Source: Candidatus Afararchaeum irisae (GTDB lineage: Archaea; Halobacteriota; Halobacteria; Halobacteriales; Afararchaeaceae). From it: a DNA stretch of 64,000 nt. How positions within the stretch are numbered: position 1 is the stretch's first letter; every line of letters begins with the position of its first letter. The stretch is taken from the NCBI GenBank assembly GCA_034190545.1, contig JAXIOF010000039.1, positions 1 through 64,000 of the forward strand, read 5' to 3'. Of this stretch, positions 1 through 8,717 are shown piece after piece. The notes under the pieces were generated by a model that saw only the letters and a program-made list of their open reading frames with translations, was not told the DNA's origin and did no database searches. The translations under genes were made by a program, and so were the position numbers.

Positions 1-184
1 AACCTCCGCCCTCAACGAAGTCTCCCAAAACGCCTCCCAGCTCTCTGACAGAGCCGAGAGCCTGAGGTCACTGATGGACGACTTCGAGCTACGTGACGAG
101 ACATCGGGCTCGGAGACAGTGTCCGAGACAGAGGGTACGGAGTTCGGCAGCGACGTCGCCGCCGACGGAGGAGAAGGCTCTTAA
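1..184 (+). CDS. Methyl-accepting chemotaxis transducer, C-terminal fragment
   Basis: Only the last 60 codons are in the window, with the frame opening at base 2 and ending in TAA at 182-184. The visible text has the heptad-rich helical end typical of haloarchaeal transducers (NEVSQNASQLSDRAE, then LRSLMDDFEL), followed by an acidic, Ser/Gly-rich tail of about 30 residues. In this family the helix is the distal end of the cytoplasmic coiled coil that signals to CheA/CheW. The sensor part lies outside the window, so ligand and membrane topology are unknown. It converges on ppcA with 3 bases between the stops. The family call rests on a short piece. Confidence 0.6.
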   Translation, partial: TSALNEVSQNASQLSDRAESLRSLMDDFELRDETSGSETVSETEGTEFGSDVAADGGEGS

Positions 185-187
185 TCT

Positions 188-1684
188 TTAGCCTAGGAAC
201 TTCCTCTGCCACGCCGCTCTCTGAACACCCGACCTGACTGCTTCTGTGTCCTCCCTTCCGAGTGCTTCTATTACCTCAGTTGTCGCCTCCTCGTGGTGTC
301 TGTCTCTGACTACGTCTACGAGGTCGAGGGCTTTCTCGACTTTCCCGTCGTCTATCGGTACGACTTCGAGAGACCTCGGATTATAGAAACGGACGGCGTC
401 TCTGAGGTCGTCGTAGAAGGTCGGATAGACTGTCTCTATGAAGTCGAGGTCGTCGGCTTCGAGTGCCGACAGCCCCATCGTTTCGGGTGGAAAGCCTATG
501 CTGTAGAGCGACGCAGTGTAACTGATAGCACGTGGCAGTGACTCCTCGCCGACCTCACGTGAGTAGCCGAAGAGTCCGACGTGGAGCTTTCTCGAACGTC
601 TGTCGGGGACGTACTTAGCCATACGGTTGACGACCGGTGCGATCCTCTCGACCTGGGACGAGTACTCGTCAGCGACCCTGTCTACTATGTCGAGTGCCCT
701 GTCCTCGTCGAAACGTTCGGATCTCTCGACCTGGGTAGAACGGAGCGACTCGATGCCGTCTCTGACATCCTCGACGGGATAGTCGTACTTGAAAGCCGAC
801 TGGACTGTGAAGGTACGTACCTCGGGGTAGACCTCAGTGACAGTCTCAGTGTTGGTAGGCTTGAGATTGCCTCGGAACGGAGCGGAGCCTACACCGAGTA
901 TGGGATGTACCTCGACATCTATCTCATCGGCTGTGTCGTAGAGACGCTGGAGGGCGACCTTGTTTATGAGGACGGCGGAGAGCGACCCGTAGTTGAGAGC
1001 GGGGTCTGACCGCGCGAGGAAGACGCGCTGGGACTCTATATCTTTGTCGGCGGCGTACTCACGGAGTATCTCGTGAGCGTCGAGCATATGTTGTCTGTCC
1101 TCTATCAGAGGTATGACGTCGATCTCACGCGGACGGAACTCTCCGACCCAGTCACGTAGAGTCTTGTCGTCCCAGACAGTCCTTTCCTCCTTTCCGACGA
1201 CGAACTTCTCGTAGTAAGAACGGACTGTGTTGATCTGGTCGGCGGAGGTCGTCATGGGTATTATGACCTCGAATATGGGTGCGGTACCGTGGCTCTGTTC
1301 GTCGGTACCTTTCTCGGAGTAGAATGTCTCGGCGGCGTCGTAAGACCGGGGTATGCTTTCGAGTATCTCCAGGAGTATCTTAGCCTCCGACTCCTCGACG
1401 TCGGGGTTGGGTCCACGTACCGTGAGACGGACATCGCCTCCTATCCGCGTCTCGGAGAAGAACTGTTCGTACCTCGACAGTAGCTTCTTGACGGCGTACT
1501 CGTCTCCTTCCTTTCCCTCGAAGTCCCACATCTGTTCGTCACAGCCGAGATGTGAGTAGACGTAGTAGGCTTCCTGTATCTCGTCCTCGTCTTCGAGGAC
1601 ATCGCCCTCTGAGAAGAAAGGCGAGGTGGCGTTGTCGGGGTGCTGTGTACTCATCACGCGCGGAACGTCGGGGTTCGGAGCCAT
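188..1684 (-). CDS. ppcA: Phosphoenolpyruvate carboxylase, archaeal type
   Basis: Carboxylates PEP to oxaloacetate, an anaplerotic feed of the TCA cycle. At 498 aa it matches the short archaeal-type PEPC rather than the ~900-aa bacterial form. The N-terminus carries the family signature MSTQHPDNA at residues 11-19, followed by an acidic, halophile-like body and conserved pieces such as FEVIIPMTT and GSAPFRGNL. The ATG at 1684 is preferred over the internal ATG of the signature because a TATA-like ATATTTAC (about 1710-1717 on this strand) sits one promoter distance upstream, which suggests a leaderless transcript. Citrate synthase, which consumes oxaloacetate, is elsewhere in the window. Confidence 0.93.
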   Translation of the reverse strand: MAPNPDVPRVMSTQHPDNATSPFFSEGDVLEDEDEIQEAYYVYSHLGCDEQMWDFEGKEGDEYAVKKLLSRYEQFFSETRIGGDVRLTVRGPNPDVEESEAKILLEILESIPRSYDAAETFYSEKGTDEQSHGTAPIFEVIIPMTTSADQINTVRSYYEKFVVGKEERTVWDDKTLRDWVGEFRPREIDVIPLIEDRQHMLDAHEILREYAADKDIESQRVFLARSDPALNYGSLSAVLINKVALQRLYDTADEIDVEVHPILGVGSAPFRGNLKPTNTETVTEVYPEVRTFTVQSAFKYDYPVEDVRDGIESLRSTQVERSERFDEDRALDIVDRVADEYSSQVERIAPVVNRMAKYVPDRRSRKLHVGLFGYSREVGEESLPRAISYTASLYSIGFPPETMGLSALEADDLDFIETVYPTFYDDLRDAVRFYNPRSLEVVPIDDGKVEKALDLVDVVRDRHHEEATTEVIEALGREDTEAVRSGVQRAAWQRKFLG

Positions 1685-1741
1685 AGGGAAGATAGACCGC
1701 GGTCCTACGTAAATATGGGGTAGGGGTTCAGGCGTCAGACA

Positions 1742-2095
1742 TTAGGCGTCGTGTGTCTCGACCTCGGCTTCGACCTCTATTCCGTCGGGGAGAAGAGAGT
1801 CGACGTCGTCGAGGTTACCGTCTCCTCTTACGTACCTCTCTATCTCCCATCTCATCTCGTCAGCGAGTCTCTCGGCACCCTTCTCGGTAAGCTCGTACTC
1901 GTTGGTTCTCTTGTCGAGTTCGTTCTTACGTAGGTAGCCGAGTTCGACGAGTTCGTCGAGGTTGGGATATAGACGTCCGTGGTTGACTTCGTCACCGTAG
2001 TAGTTCTCAAGTTCGCGTTTTATAGCCAGACCGTACATACTCTCCTCGGCGAGAACCTGGACTATCTTCCTCTGAAACGCCGTGAGGTCACGCAT
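1742..2095 (-). CDS. PadR-family transcriptional regulator
   Basis: A 117-aa winged-helix protein. The N-terminus (LTAFQRKIVQVLAEE, then MYGLAIKRELE) and the following GRLYPNLDELVELGYL wing segment are the PadR pattern, and the last third is acidic and probably a dimerisation helix. It reads away from ffh, and the 92-bp gap between them holds an inverted repeat close to its own start, so autoregulation is likely. The effector and targets cannot be read from the sequence. Confidence 0.85.
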   Translation of the reverse strand: MRDLTAFQRKIVQVLAEESMYGLAIKRELENYYGDEVNHGRLYPNLDELVELGYLRKNELDKRTNEYELTEKGAERLADEMRWEIERYVRGDGNLDDVDSLLPDGIEVEAEVETHDA

Positions 2096-2106
2096 ACGGT
2101 TAACAA

Positions 2107-2133
2107 GTAAAAGTCAAGTATTTAACTTTTTAC
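2107..2133. promoter_or_regulatory. Candidate PadR operator between padR and ffh
   Basis: GTAAAAGT (2107-2114) and ACTTTTTAC (2125-2133) form an imperfect inverted repeat, with one extra T in the right arm, just upstream of the padR start at 2095. The AT-rich centre (CAAGTATTTA) may also serve as the padR TATA box. PadR regulators commonly bind such dyads in their own promoters. The operator role is inferred. Confidence 0.35.
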
Positions 2134-2187
2134 CCAGATACGGGGGTACCATAAGCCATTTAGAGTTTCGAGACCTACTTCTCTTAA

Positions 2188-3567
2188 ATGGTTCTTGACA
2201 GTCTGGGTTCATCTCTACAGGACGCTCTTGAGAAGCTCGCGGGGAAGTCACGGATAGACGAGGAGGCTGTCGACGAGGTCGTGAAGGACATACAGCGTGC
2301 TCTTCTCCAGGCGGACGTCGACGTCGATCTCGTGATGGATCTCAGCGACTCGGTTCGTGAGAGGTCTCTCAACGAGGAGCCCGCTCCCGGAACGAGTCCG
2401 AGGGAACACGTCCTACACGTAGTCTACGAGGAGATGGTCGAGGTCATAGGTGACGAGACGGAGGTGCCTCTTGACGACCAGGTCATAATGCTGTCGGGTC
2501 TTCAGGGATCGGGTAAGACGACAACGTCGGCGAAGATAGCGAACTGGTTCTCACGTAAGGGTCTCCAGTCGGCGATAGTTCAGACCGACACATTCCGTCC
2601 GGGTGCTTACGAACAGTCGAAACAGATGGCGGACGAGGCGGACGTGCCCTTCTATGGCGACCCCGACTCCGAAGATCCCGTCGAGATAGCGCGCGAGGGT
2701 CTCGACGAGTTCGAGAACAGGGACGTCGTTATAGTCGACACATCGGGTAGACATTCGCTCGAGGAGAGCCTCATAAACGAGATAGAGGAGATAGAGGAGG
2801 TCGTCGATCCCGACCTCAACCTACTCGTACTCGACGCCTCGATAGGACAGGGAGCGAAGGATCAGGCGACTGCTTTCGAGGAAGCTGTAGGAATAGACGG
2901 AGTCGTAATCACTAAGCTCGACGGTACTGCGAAGGGTGGAGGTGCTCTGAGCGCGGTCAACCAGACCGACTCGTCGATAGCCTTCATAGGCACGGGGGAG
3001 ACCGTGAGCGACATAGAGAGATTCGACCCCGACGGCTTCATATCACGTCTCCTCGGAATGGGAGACATACGTGCCCTCGCCGAGCGCGTCGAGGAGGCGA
3101 TGGCGGAGTCAGAAGAGGAGGGCGAGGAGGAACTCGATCCCGAGGCTATACTCCAGGGCGACCTCACGCTCGAAGATGTCTACAAGCAGATGGAGGCGAT
3201 GAACAAGATGGGACCGATGGATCAGGTTCTCGATATGATACCCGGAATGGGTGGAATGGGAGGCATGGGCGGTCTCACCGATGAGATGCCCGACGACTTC
3301 GCCGAGACGACACAGCAGAAGATGGACGCCTACAAGACGATAATGGACTCGATGACCGACGACGAGCTTCAGAACCCGAGTAATATAGGCTCGTCGGAGA
3401 TTGAGAGGATAGCGCGCGGCTCGGGTACGAGCGAGGACGACGTGAGGGAGCTTCTCAAGTACCACAAGACGATGAAGAGGACTGTCAACCAGATGCAGGG
3501 CGGTGGAGGCGACCTCGGACGTATGATGAAGAAGTTCGGAGGCGACATGAGCGGGAATTTCCCGTGA
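2188..3567 (+). CDS. ffh: Signal recognition particle GTPase SRP54 (Ffh)
   Basis: Binds signal sequences and SRP RNA and delivers ribosomes to FtsY at the membrane. Domains in order: N domain (1-~95), G domain with P-loop GLQGSGKT (about 104-111), DTSGRH (about 184) and TKLDG (about 242), then a Met/Gly-rich M domain from about 300 containing [13 protein letters not shown], the hydrophobic groove and RNA-binding region. Its 459 aa is normal for archaeal SRP54. It stands alone, with padR divergent and the methylmalonyl-CoA mutase subunit 50 bp downstream. No SRP RNA gene was found nearby. Confidence 0.97.
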   Translation: MVLDSLGSSLQDALEKLAGKSRIDEEAVDEVVKDIQRALLQADVDVDLVMDLSDSVRERSLNEEPAPGTSPREHVLHVVYEEMVEVIGDETEVPLDDQVIMLSGLQGSGKTTTSAKIANWFSRKGLQSAIVQTDTFRPGAYEQSKQMADEADVPFYGDPDSEDPVEIAREGLDEFENRDVVIVDTSGRHSLEESLINEIEEIEEVVDPDLNLLVLDASIGQGAKDQATAFEEAVGIDGVVITKLDGTAKGGGALSAVNQTDSSIAFIGTGETVSDIERFDPDGFISRLLGMGDIRALAERVEEAMAESEEEGEEELDPEAILQGDLTLEDVYKQMEAMNKMGPMDQVLDMIPGMGGMGGMGGLTDEMPDDFAETTQQKMDAYKTIMDSMTDDELQNPSNIGSSEIERIARGSGTSEDDVRELLKYHKTMKRTVNQMQGGGGDLGRMMKKFGGDMSGNFP

Positions 3568-3617
3568 TCTTTCGTTAAACTCAAGAAGGACTCAAAAATA
3601 CTCACAGTAAGATCACG

Positions 3618-4034
3618 ATGAGTGAACAGCAGACAGAGCGCAAGATAAGATGTTTGATCGCAAAGGCGGGCTTAGACGGACACGACAGAGGAGCACATGT
3701 AATAGCACGTGCGTTCCGTGACGCGGGATTCGAGGTCATATACACGGGACTCCACAACACCCCCGACGAGATAATACAGGCGGCTGTTCAGGAGGACGTC
3801 GACGTCGTAGGTATCTCTATCCTGAGCGGAGCCCACAACACAGTGGTTCCGAAGATCATCAACGGTCTCAAGGAGTACGACGCCTTCGAGGACACTCTAG
3901 TCATAGTCGGCGGCACAATACCCGAGGAAGACGAGAAGAACCTCAAGGAGGAGGGCGTCGACGCCGTCTTCGGTCCCGGAGCTGACACGAGCAATACCAT
4001 AGAGTTCGTCCGGGAGAACGCACCAGAGAGATGA
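3618..4034 (+). CDS. mcmA2: Methylmalonyl-CoA mutase, cobalamin-binding (small) subunit
   Basis: A 138-aa stand-alone B12-binding domain. It carries the base-off/His-on signature AGLDGHDRGAHVIARA (D-x-H-x-x-G, near residue 17) and the later GGTIPEEDEKNLKEEGV region of the Rossmann-like fold. In split archaeal mutases this chain holds adenosylcobalamin for a separate catalytic subunit that interconverts methylmalonyl- and succinyl-CoA. The catalytic chain is not in the window. The stop overlaps the start of meaB by 4 bases (ATGA), indicating co-translation with the chaperone. Confidence 0.93.
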   Translation: MSEQQTERKIRCLIAKAGLDGHDRGAHVIARAFRDAGFEVIYTGLHNTPDEIIQAAVQEDVDVVGISILSGAHNTVVPKIINGLKEYDAFEDTLVIVGGTIPEEDEKNLKEEGVDAVFGPGADTSNTIEFVRENAPER

Positions 4035-5131
4035 GCGAAGAGTCCACGGACAAGGGAGAGTTCGACGAGCTCGTCGACGGCGTCTTAGACGGTAAGTACA
4101 GGTCTCTCGCGCGTCTCATCACCCACATAGAGAACCAGCGTGAGGGATACAGAGACGCCATAAAGAGACTCCATCAGCACACGGGAGACGCCCACGTCAT
4201 AGGAGTCACGGGATCGCCCGGAGCGGGTAAGTCGACACTCGTCGACAAGATGGTCGAGGAGTACCGCGAACAGGGCAAGACGGTCGGAGTGATCGCTGTC
4301 GATCCGTCGTCGCCTTACACGGGAGGCTCCCTCTTAGGCGACAGAATACGTCTCCAGGCGGGGTCGGGTGACATGGACGTCTTCTTTAGGTCGATGAGTT
4401 CGAGGGGTGCCCTCGGAGGACTCTCAAGCGCGACGACCGACGCCATAAAGGCTCTCGACGCCTTCGGAAAGGACGTCATAATAGTCGAGACGGTCGGAGC
4501 GGGTCAGAACGAGGTCGAGATCGTCCGTACTGCCGACAGCGTCCTCGTCCTGCTTATGCCGTCAGGAGGAGACGACATACAGATGATAAAGGCGGGTATA
4601 CTCGAGATAGGAGACATATTCGTCGTCAACAAGGCTGACCTCGAAGGCGCGGACAGGACAGTGATGGAGGTCAAGAGGATGATAGAGATGCGTGAGGATC
4701 CCACAGCGGGCGTTCCGACGGGTCACCACGGTCCGAGCGCGATGAACAACGACGACGACATAGGCGACGAGGACGCCTACGAGGACGACTGGAAGCCCGA
4801 GGTCACCAAGACGATCGCTGAGAGAGGCGACGGAGTCACTGACCTCCTTGGAATAGTGAGTGACCACAGGGAGTACCTCATAGAGTCAGGAGAGATGAAG
4901 GAGAGGGAGTTCAAGAGGTACTCGTCGGAGATACACAGCCTCTTAGAGGACAGCCTGAGGAAGATAGCTGAGAAGGAGATCGAGAAGGCAGGCGGTATAG
5001 ACGCGCTCGCCGAGGAGGTCGTCGAGAGGGAATCCGACCCCTACACGACGACTGAGAGGATGCTCGAGCCGATCACCGACTGCATAGACGAGAACGAGAA
5101 CGAGAACGAGAACGGGACAGAAGACGAGTAG
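4031..5131 (+). CDS. meaB: MeaB/ArgK-type GTPase, methylmalonyl-CoA mutase chaperone
   Basis: A G3E-family P-loop GTPase of 366 aa with Walker A GSPGAGKS (about residues 60-67), a GGLSSATTDA switch region, ETVGAGQNE and NKADLEG. Family members gate cofactor loading and protect methylmalonyl-CoA mutase. The 4-bp overlap with the B12 subunit gene supports that role over the old arginine-transport name. Two acidic features look lineage-specific: an Asp/Glu-rich insert near residues 240-255 and a C-terminal tail ending in ENENENENGTEDE. The tail is encoded by a repeated GAGAAC hexamer at about 5092-5115, which may vary in length by slippage. Confidence 0.92.
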   Translation: MSEESTDKGEFDELVDGVLDGKYRSLARLITHIENQREGYRDAIKRLHQHTGDAHVIGVTGSPGAGKSTLVDKMVEEYREQGKTVGVIAVDPSSPYTGGSLLGDRIRLQAGSGDMDVFFRSMSSRGALGGLSSATTDAIKALDAFGKDVIIVETVGAGQNEVEIVRTADSVLVLLMPSGGDDIQMIKAGILEIGDIFVVNKADLEGADRTVMEVKRMIEMREDPTAGVPTGHHGPSAMNNDDDIGDEDAYEDDWKPEVTKTIAERGDGVTDLLGIVSDHREYLIESGEMKEREFKRYSSEIHSLLEDSLRKIAEKEIEKAGGIDALAEEVVERESDPYTTTERMLEPITDCIDENENENENGTEDE

Positions 5132-5173
5132 TTGTAGTTCGATCCGGTCTTTGTCTGTCGTATCTACTCTATT

Positions 5174-5938
5174 TTATTTCACAGTATCGGCGTACGAGTC
5201 GGCTATACGTGTCGGCTCGGGAAGCTTGTAGCCCTCACACGTAGACTCGACGAGGTCGACCGCAGTCTCGGCAGTTACTCTGTGACCCGGGCTGACATAA
5301 AGCGGGTTGACGTGTCTGTTCGACGACTCGAACTGCCTCGACTGGTAGGCGTAGCCTATGACGGTTCCGTCAGGAGCCTCGACGGAAGAGTCGGCGACTA
5401 CACCGAGACGGCTTCCCTCGTCCAGAGGCGTCGCGTCCCAGTCTTCGCCGTCAGGGGTCACGACCCTACCACACAGTAAGTTCTTGGCGACTCCTACCGA
5501 AGGCACGTCGAAGACTACGCCTATATGTGTCGCGATGCCTGCCTGTCGGAAATGTATACGTCCGCTTCCGTCGAAGAGGAGTATGTCAGGAGTCACCGAG
5601 AGCTTCTTCAGAGCCTCGACTACCGCCTCGCCCTCGCGGAACGAGAGGAGACCGGGTATGTACTCCGTACGTGTCTCAGCAGATGCGTGGACTCTCTCTG
5701 TCACCTCGCCTCGTCTCGTAGCCACGGCTGCGCTCACAGCCTCCTCTTTTCCTTCTTCTTTTCTCCGGAACGACTGATCGACTCCCGCGATCACGGCGTC
5801 ACCCTCCTCAACCTCACCGGGATCGGTAGGGAGACAGTCGTCGAAGACCGCCTCCGAGGCGACCTTCCGCTGTAACTCCTCCATCTCGTCGCGCGAGAGG
5901 GTAGGGTCGGGATATAAGTCGGCTCTCTCTATACGCAT
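5174..5938 (-). CDS. nfi: Endonuclease V (deoxyinosine 3' endonuclease)
   Basis: Nicks DNA or RNA near deaminated adenine (inosine). The catalytic pattern is complete: VIAGVDQSF with Asp54, YIPGLLSFRE, the metal-binding DILLFDGSGRIHFRQAG stretch near residue 120, and SVGVAKNLLCG. At 254 aa it is slightly longer than typical (~220) because of an N-terminal helix region. It lies 37 bp after trxB on the same strand, across a hexamer repeat, so co-transcription is possible. The start ATG at 5938 abuts that repeat. Confidence 0.93.
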   Translation of the reverse strand: MRIERADLYPDPTLSRDEMEELQRKVASEAVFDDCLPTDPGEVEEGDAVIAGVDQSFRRKEEGKEEAVSAAVATRRGEVTERVHASAETRTEYIPGLLSFREGEAVVEALKKLSVTPDILLFDGSGRIHFRQAGIATHIGVVFDVPSVGVAKNLLCGRVVTPDGEDWDATPLDEGSRLGVVADSSVEAPDGTVIGYAYQSRQFESSNRHVNPLYVSPGHRVTAETAVDLVESTCEGYKLPEPTRIADSYADTVK

Positions 5939-5975
5939 CTAAATCTAAATCTAAATCTGAATCTAAGTCTCAATC
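5939..5975. repeat. Hexanucleotide microsatellite between trxB and nfi
   Basis: The spacer consists almost wholly of degenerate copies of TAAATC (aaatctaaatctaaatc, then gaatct, aagtct, caatct). It fills the gap between the trxB stop and the nfi start. The same style of 6-bp repeat occurs at several other gene junctions in the window. Confidence 0.85.
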
Positions 5976-6935
5976 TCAGTCGTCGTCCTCGCCGTCGGAC
6001 TTCTTCCTGTAGTCGACGTAGTCAGTTCCCCGGAGCTCCTCAAGTAGGTTGATTGCGGCGTCGGTGCCTTCGCCGACCGAGACAGTGACCTGTCTGTTCC
6101 CTCCGGTGACATCGCCCGCGGCATAGAGCCTGTCGACTGTCGTGCTCTGGTCGGGGTTGACCTGAAGGTAGGGTCCTTCTGTAGGTATTCCGAGCGTCTC
6201 GGCGAGGTCAGTTCCCCCCGCCGCCCCGAGAGCGACGAAGAGACCATCGAGTTCGAGTGTCTCTCCCGACTCGAAGACGACACCTTCGAGGCTTTCGTCG
6301 CCTTCGACCCTGTCGATCTTGTCATTGATCACCTCGACACTATTCTCCGAGAGTCTCCGCTCAAGCTCGTCATCTGCGTCGAACTCGTTTCCGTTCGTGA
6401 GTACGCGGACATCGTCGGTGTAATCGAGAAGCATCAGTGCCTCCTTAGCCGCGTAGTTCTCCGATCCCACGACTCCAACGGGCCGGTCGCGGTAGAAGTA
6501 GGCGTCACACTCGACACAGTACGAGACTCCCTGTCCCTCATAGTCGTCAACACCTCGTATAGCGGGCGACTTGTAGGAGGCTCCGGTCGCGAGTATTAGA
6601 CCGCGCGACTCGTACTCGTTGTCGGAGGTCTCGACTACGAAGTTATAGTCGTCGGAGTCGTCTTTTTCTTTCTGAGAGACAGAGACGTGGACAACCTCCT
6701 CGTGTCGTATCTCAGCACCGTACTTCGTGGCGTGTTCCTCGCCGAGTGAGACTATCTTCTCGCCGCTGATCCCATCAGGGAATCCATAGAAGTTCTCCAT
6801 CCAGTCGACACCGCGTGTGGTTCCATCGCCCTTATCGATCACGAGAGTCTCCTGTTCAGCTCGCGCGGTATAGACTGCGGCACTCAGACCCGCGGGTCCG
6901 CCTCCGATGATTATTACGTCTTTTGTCTCGGTCAT
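5976..6935 (-). CDS. trxB: Thioredoxin-disulfide reductase (FAD/NAD(P)-dependent)
   Basis: A 319-aa low-molecular-weight flavoprotein of the TrxB type. It has an FAD Rossmann motif GGGPAGLSAA (11-20), a CVEC redox pair followed by Asp near residue 140, an NAD(P)-binding region at VGVVGSENYAAKEAL, and the C-terminal FAD site YAAGDVTGG. The redox centre reads CVEC, not the common CATC, but both cysteines are present. A more distant FAD-dependent reductase using ferredoxin or another donor cannot be excluded. It reads toward nfi. Confidence 0.85.
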   Translation of the reverse strand: MTETKDVIIIGGGPAGLSAAVYTARAEQETLVIDKGDGTTRGVDWMENFYGFPDGISGEKIVSLGEEHATKYGAEIRHEEVVHVSVSQKEKDDSDDYNFVVETSDNEYESRGLILATGASYKSPAIRGVDDYEGQGVSYCVECDAYFYRDRPVGVVGSENYAAKEALMLLDYTDDVRVLTNGNEFDADDELERRLSENSVEVINDKIDRVEGDESLEGVVFESGETLELDGLFVALGAAGGTDLAETLGIPTEGPYLQVNPDQSTTVDRLYAAGDVTGGNRQVTVSVGEGTDAAINLLEELRGTDYVDYRKKSDGEDDD

Positions 6936-7016
6936 TCCGAGTAAGTATAAGACGTGTCCGAGAAAAGTGTACCGCCGATATAAGACTAGACGGGAGAGAT
7001 GTCGAGAGTTACCCGA

Positions 7017-7391
7017 CTAAGCCGCGGTGAATGTTATGACGCGGTCGGCTTCGTCGTGTTCCTCGGCTCCGACCTCCACCTCGTCGCCTATCTGAATCTC
7101 GTCTCCGTCAGCGTCTCTGAGCTGTCCGGTGAGACGCAGGTCGACGTCATCGAACTCGGCGACTACGACCGTAAACGGCGCGTCGCCCTGGAACATAGGC
7201 GTCGGAACATGTATCTGGGTGAAGGTCGCGACCTCGCCCGTCTTCGGAAGCTCCTTCTCGATCACGTGGCGCGACCCGCAGTCGGGACACGCCTTCCTCG
7301 GCGGGAGACCCGTTCCGCCGCAGTCCTCACACTCGAGGTATATAGGATCGCCCATCTCAACCATGTCGACGAACTCAGTATACGATGGCAT
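7017..7391 (-). CDS. DUF35 zinc-ribbon/OB-fold acyl-CoA-associated protein
   Basis: A 124-aa protein with an N-terminal rubredoxin-like zinc ribbon (two CxxC pairs, CEDCGGTG and CPDCGSR) and a C-terminal OB fold. Archaeal relatives bridge thiolase and HMG-CoA synthase and channel acetoacetyl-CoA. Here it follows the thiolase by 2 bp on the same strand, the usual pairing, so a thiolase-DUF35 complex is likely. No HMG-CoA synthase gene lies in the window. Confidence 0.9.
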   Translation of the reverse strand: MPSYTEFVDMVEMGDPIYLECEDCGGTGLPPRKACPDCGSRHVIEKELPKTGEVATFTQIHVPTPMFQGDAPFTVVVAEFDDVDLRLTGQLRDADGDEIQIGDEVEVGAEEHDEADRVITFTAA

Positions 7392-7393
7392 TC

Positions 7394-8596
7394 TCAGTCC
7401 CTCCTGAATATATGTACGGCTGCGCTCGCGACGCTACCACCCGCGTTGTGTGTCAGACCCACCTCGGCGTCTTCCACCTGGTTGGGATGGCGTCCTTCGA
7501 GCTGTTTGGTGATGTCGACGACCTGTGCGACTCCGGTGGCTCCGACGGGATGTCCCTTCGCCTTGAGTCCGCCCGAGGTGTTGACGGGAATACGTCCGTC
7601 GACGTGTGTCTCGCCCTCGCGCGCGCCCTTCGCGCCCTCTCCTCTCTCGTAGAAGCCGAGCGACTCTATCGCGATTATCTCCGCGATAGTGAAACAGTCG
7701 TGAACCTCACAGACATCTACGTCGTCGGGCTCTATTCCCGCCTGTTCGTACGCCTGGTCTGCGGCGATCTCGGCGGCGGGAGTCCTCGATATAGTCGCCC
7801 TGTCCTGGAGTGCTATCGCGTCGCTAGAGTGTCCGCTCGCCTCGACAGTGACCTCGGCGTCTATGTCGTTCTCCTTCGCGAACTCCTCGCTGACTATCAC
7901 GGCGGCACTCGCTCCGTCGGTTATGGGACACGCGTCGTAGAGTCCGAGCGGAGTAGCTATCGTACGCGCGTCGACAACATCGTCGATATCGATCTCCTGG
8001 TGGTACTGGGCGATAGGGTTGTTGAGGGCGTTCTTGTGGTTCTTGACAGCGACCTCGGCGAGATCCTCCTTCGTGGTGCCGAACTCCTCCATATGTCTCC
8101 TCGCCATCAGAGCATAGAGTCCGGGGAAGGTCAGACCCGTCTGAACCTCGTACTTGTCGTCGGCTGCGACTGCGAGACCGTCTGTAGCCTTCGCAGTGCC
8201 GAGTGTGTGCATCGTCTCGGAGCCTCCGACGACTACTGCGTCGTAGAAGCCTCCGGCGACCGCCTTGTACGCCTGAGTGAAGGCGACCCCCGCCGACGCA
8301 CACGCGCTCTCTATACGTATCGACGCGGCGTCGCGCGCGCCGATGTAGTCCGACATCAGAGGACCCATATGTCCCTGGTGCTCCGAGAACTCGCCGATGA
8401 AGTTCGAGAAGTAGACTGCGTCGAGGTCACCCGGCGTAATTCCGGCGTCGTCTACCGCGTCGAGAGCCGCCTCGCTGAAGAGCTCCCGCGCCGACGAGTC
8501 GACGTGCTTTCCGAAGTCGGTGCTCGAAACCCCCGCAACCTTAGTTGTCGTCAGATCCTGCGTTTCGTCTGTCAGTTCTGATACCTTTGTTCCCAT
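7394..8596 (-). CDS. Thiolase family protein (acetyl-CoA C-acetyltransferase-like)
   Basis: A 400-aa archaeal thiolase. The nucleophile region reads ESACASAGVAF (Cys near residue 100), with C-terminal EVHDCFTIAEI and NTSGGLKAKGHPVGATG. The exact CGSG-type motif of bacterial thiolases is not visible, as expected for the SCP-x-like archaeal group. It probably condenses two acetyl-CoA at the entry to the mevalonate pathway, together with the adjacent DUF35 protein, but a role in acyl-CoA breakdown is also possible. Confidence 0.88.
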   Translation of the reverse strand: MGTKVSELTDETQDLTTTKVAGVSSTDFGKHVDSSARELFSEAALDAVDDAGITPGDLDAVYFSNFIGEFSEHQGHMGPLMSDYIGARDAASIRIESACASAGVAFTQAYKAVAGGFYDAVVVGGSETMHTLGTAKATDGLAVAADDKYEVQTGLTFPGLYALMARRHMEEFGTTKEDLAEVAVKNHKNALNNPIAQYHQEIDIDDVVDARTIATPLGLYDACPITDGASAAVIVSEEFAKENDIDAEVTVEASGHSSDAIALQDRATISRTPAAEIAADQAYEQAGIEPDDVDVCEVHDCFTIAEIIAIESLGFYERGEGAKGAREGETHVDGRIPVNTSGGLKAKGHPVGATGVAQVVDITKQLEGRHPNQVEDAEVGLTHNAGGSVASAAVHIFRRD

Positions 8597-8717
8597 CTGA
8601 TCACTCCGATTAAGTTACTTATCGGTGTCTTGAGAAGGTACTTTAGAATAATTAAACCTTAGGAATTCGACGCGAGCCGCCAAAGTACTAAGAGGAAGTA
8701 GCGTGTACCTCCGAGAC

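Noticed and set aside
7385-8581. 398-codon frame antisense to the thiolase gene
   Set aside because: Mirror frame of a well-supported gene; composition (Arg, Leu and Val rich, low acidity) is that of a shadow frame.
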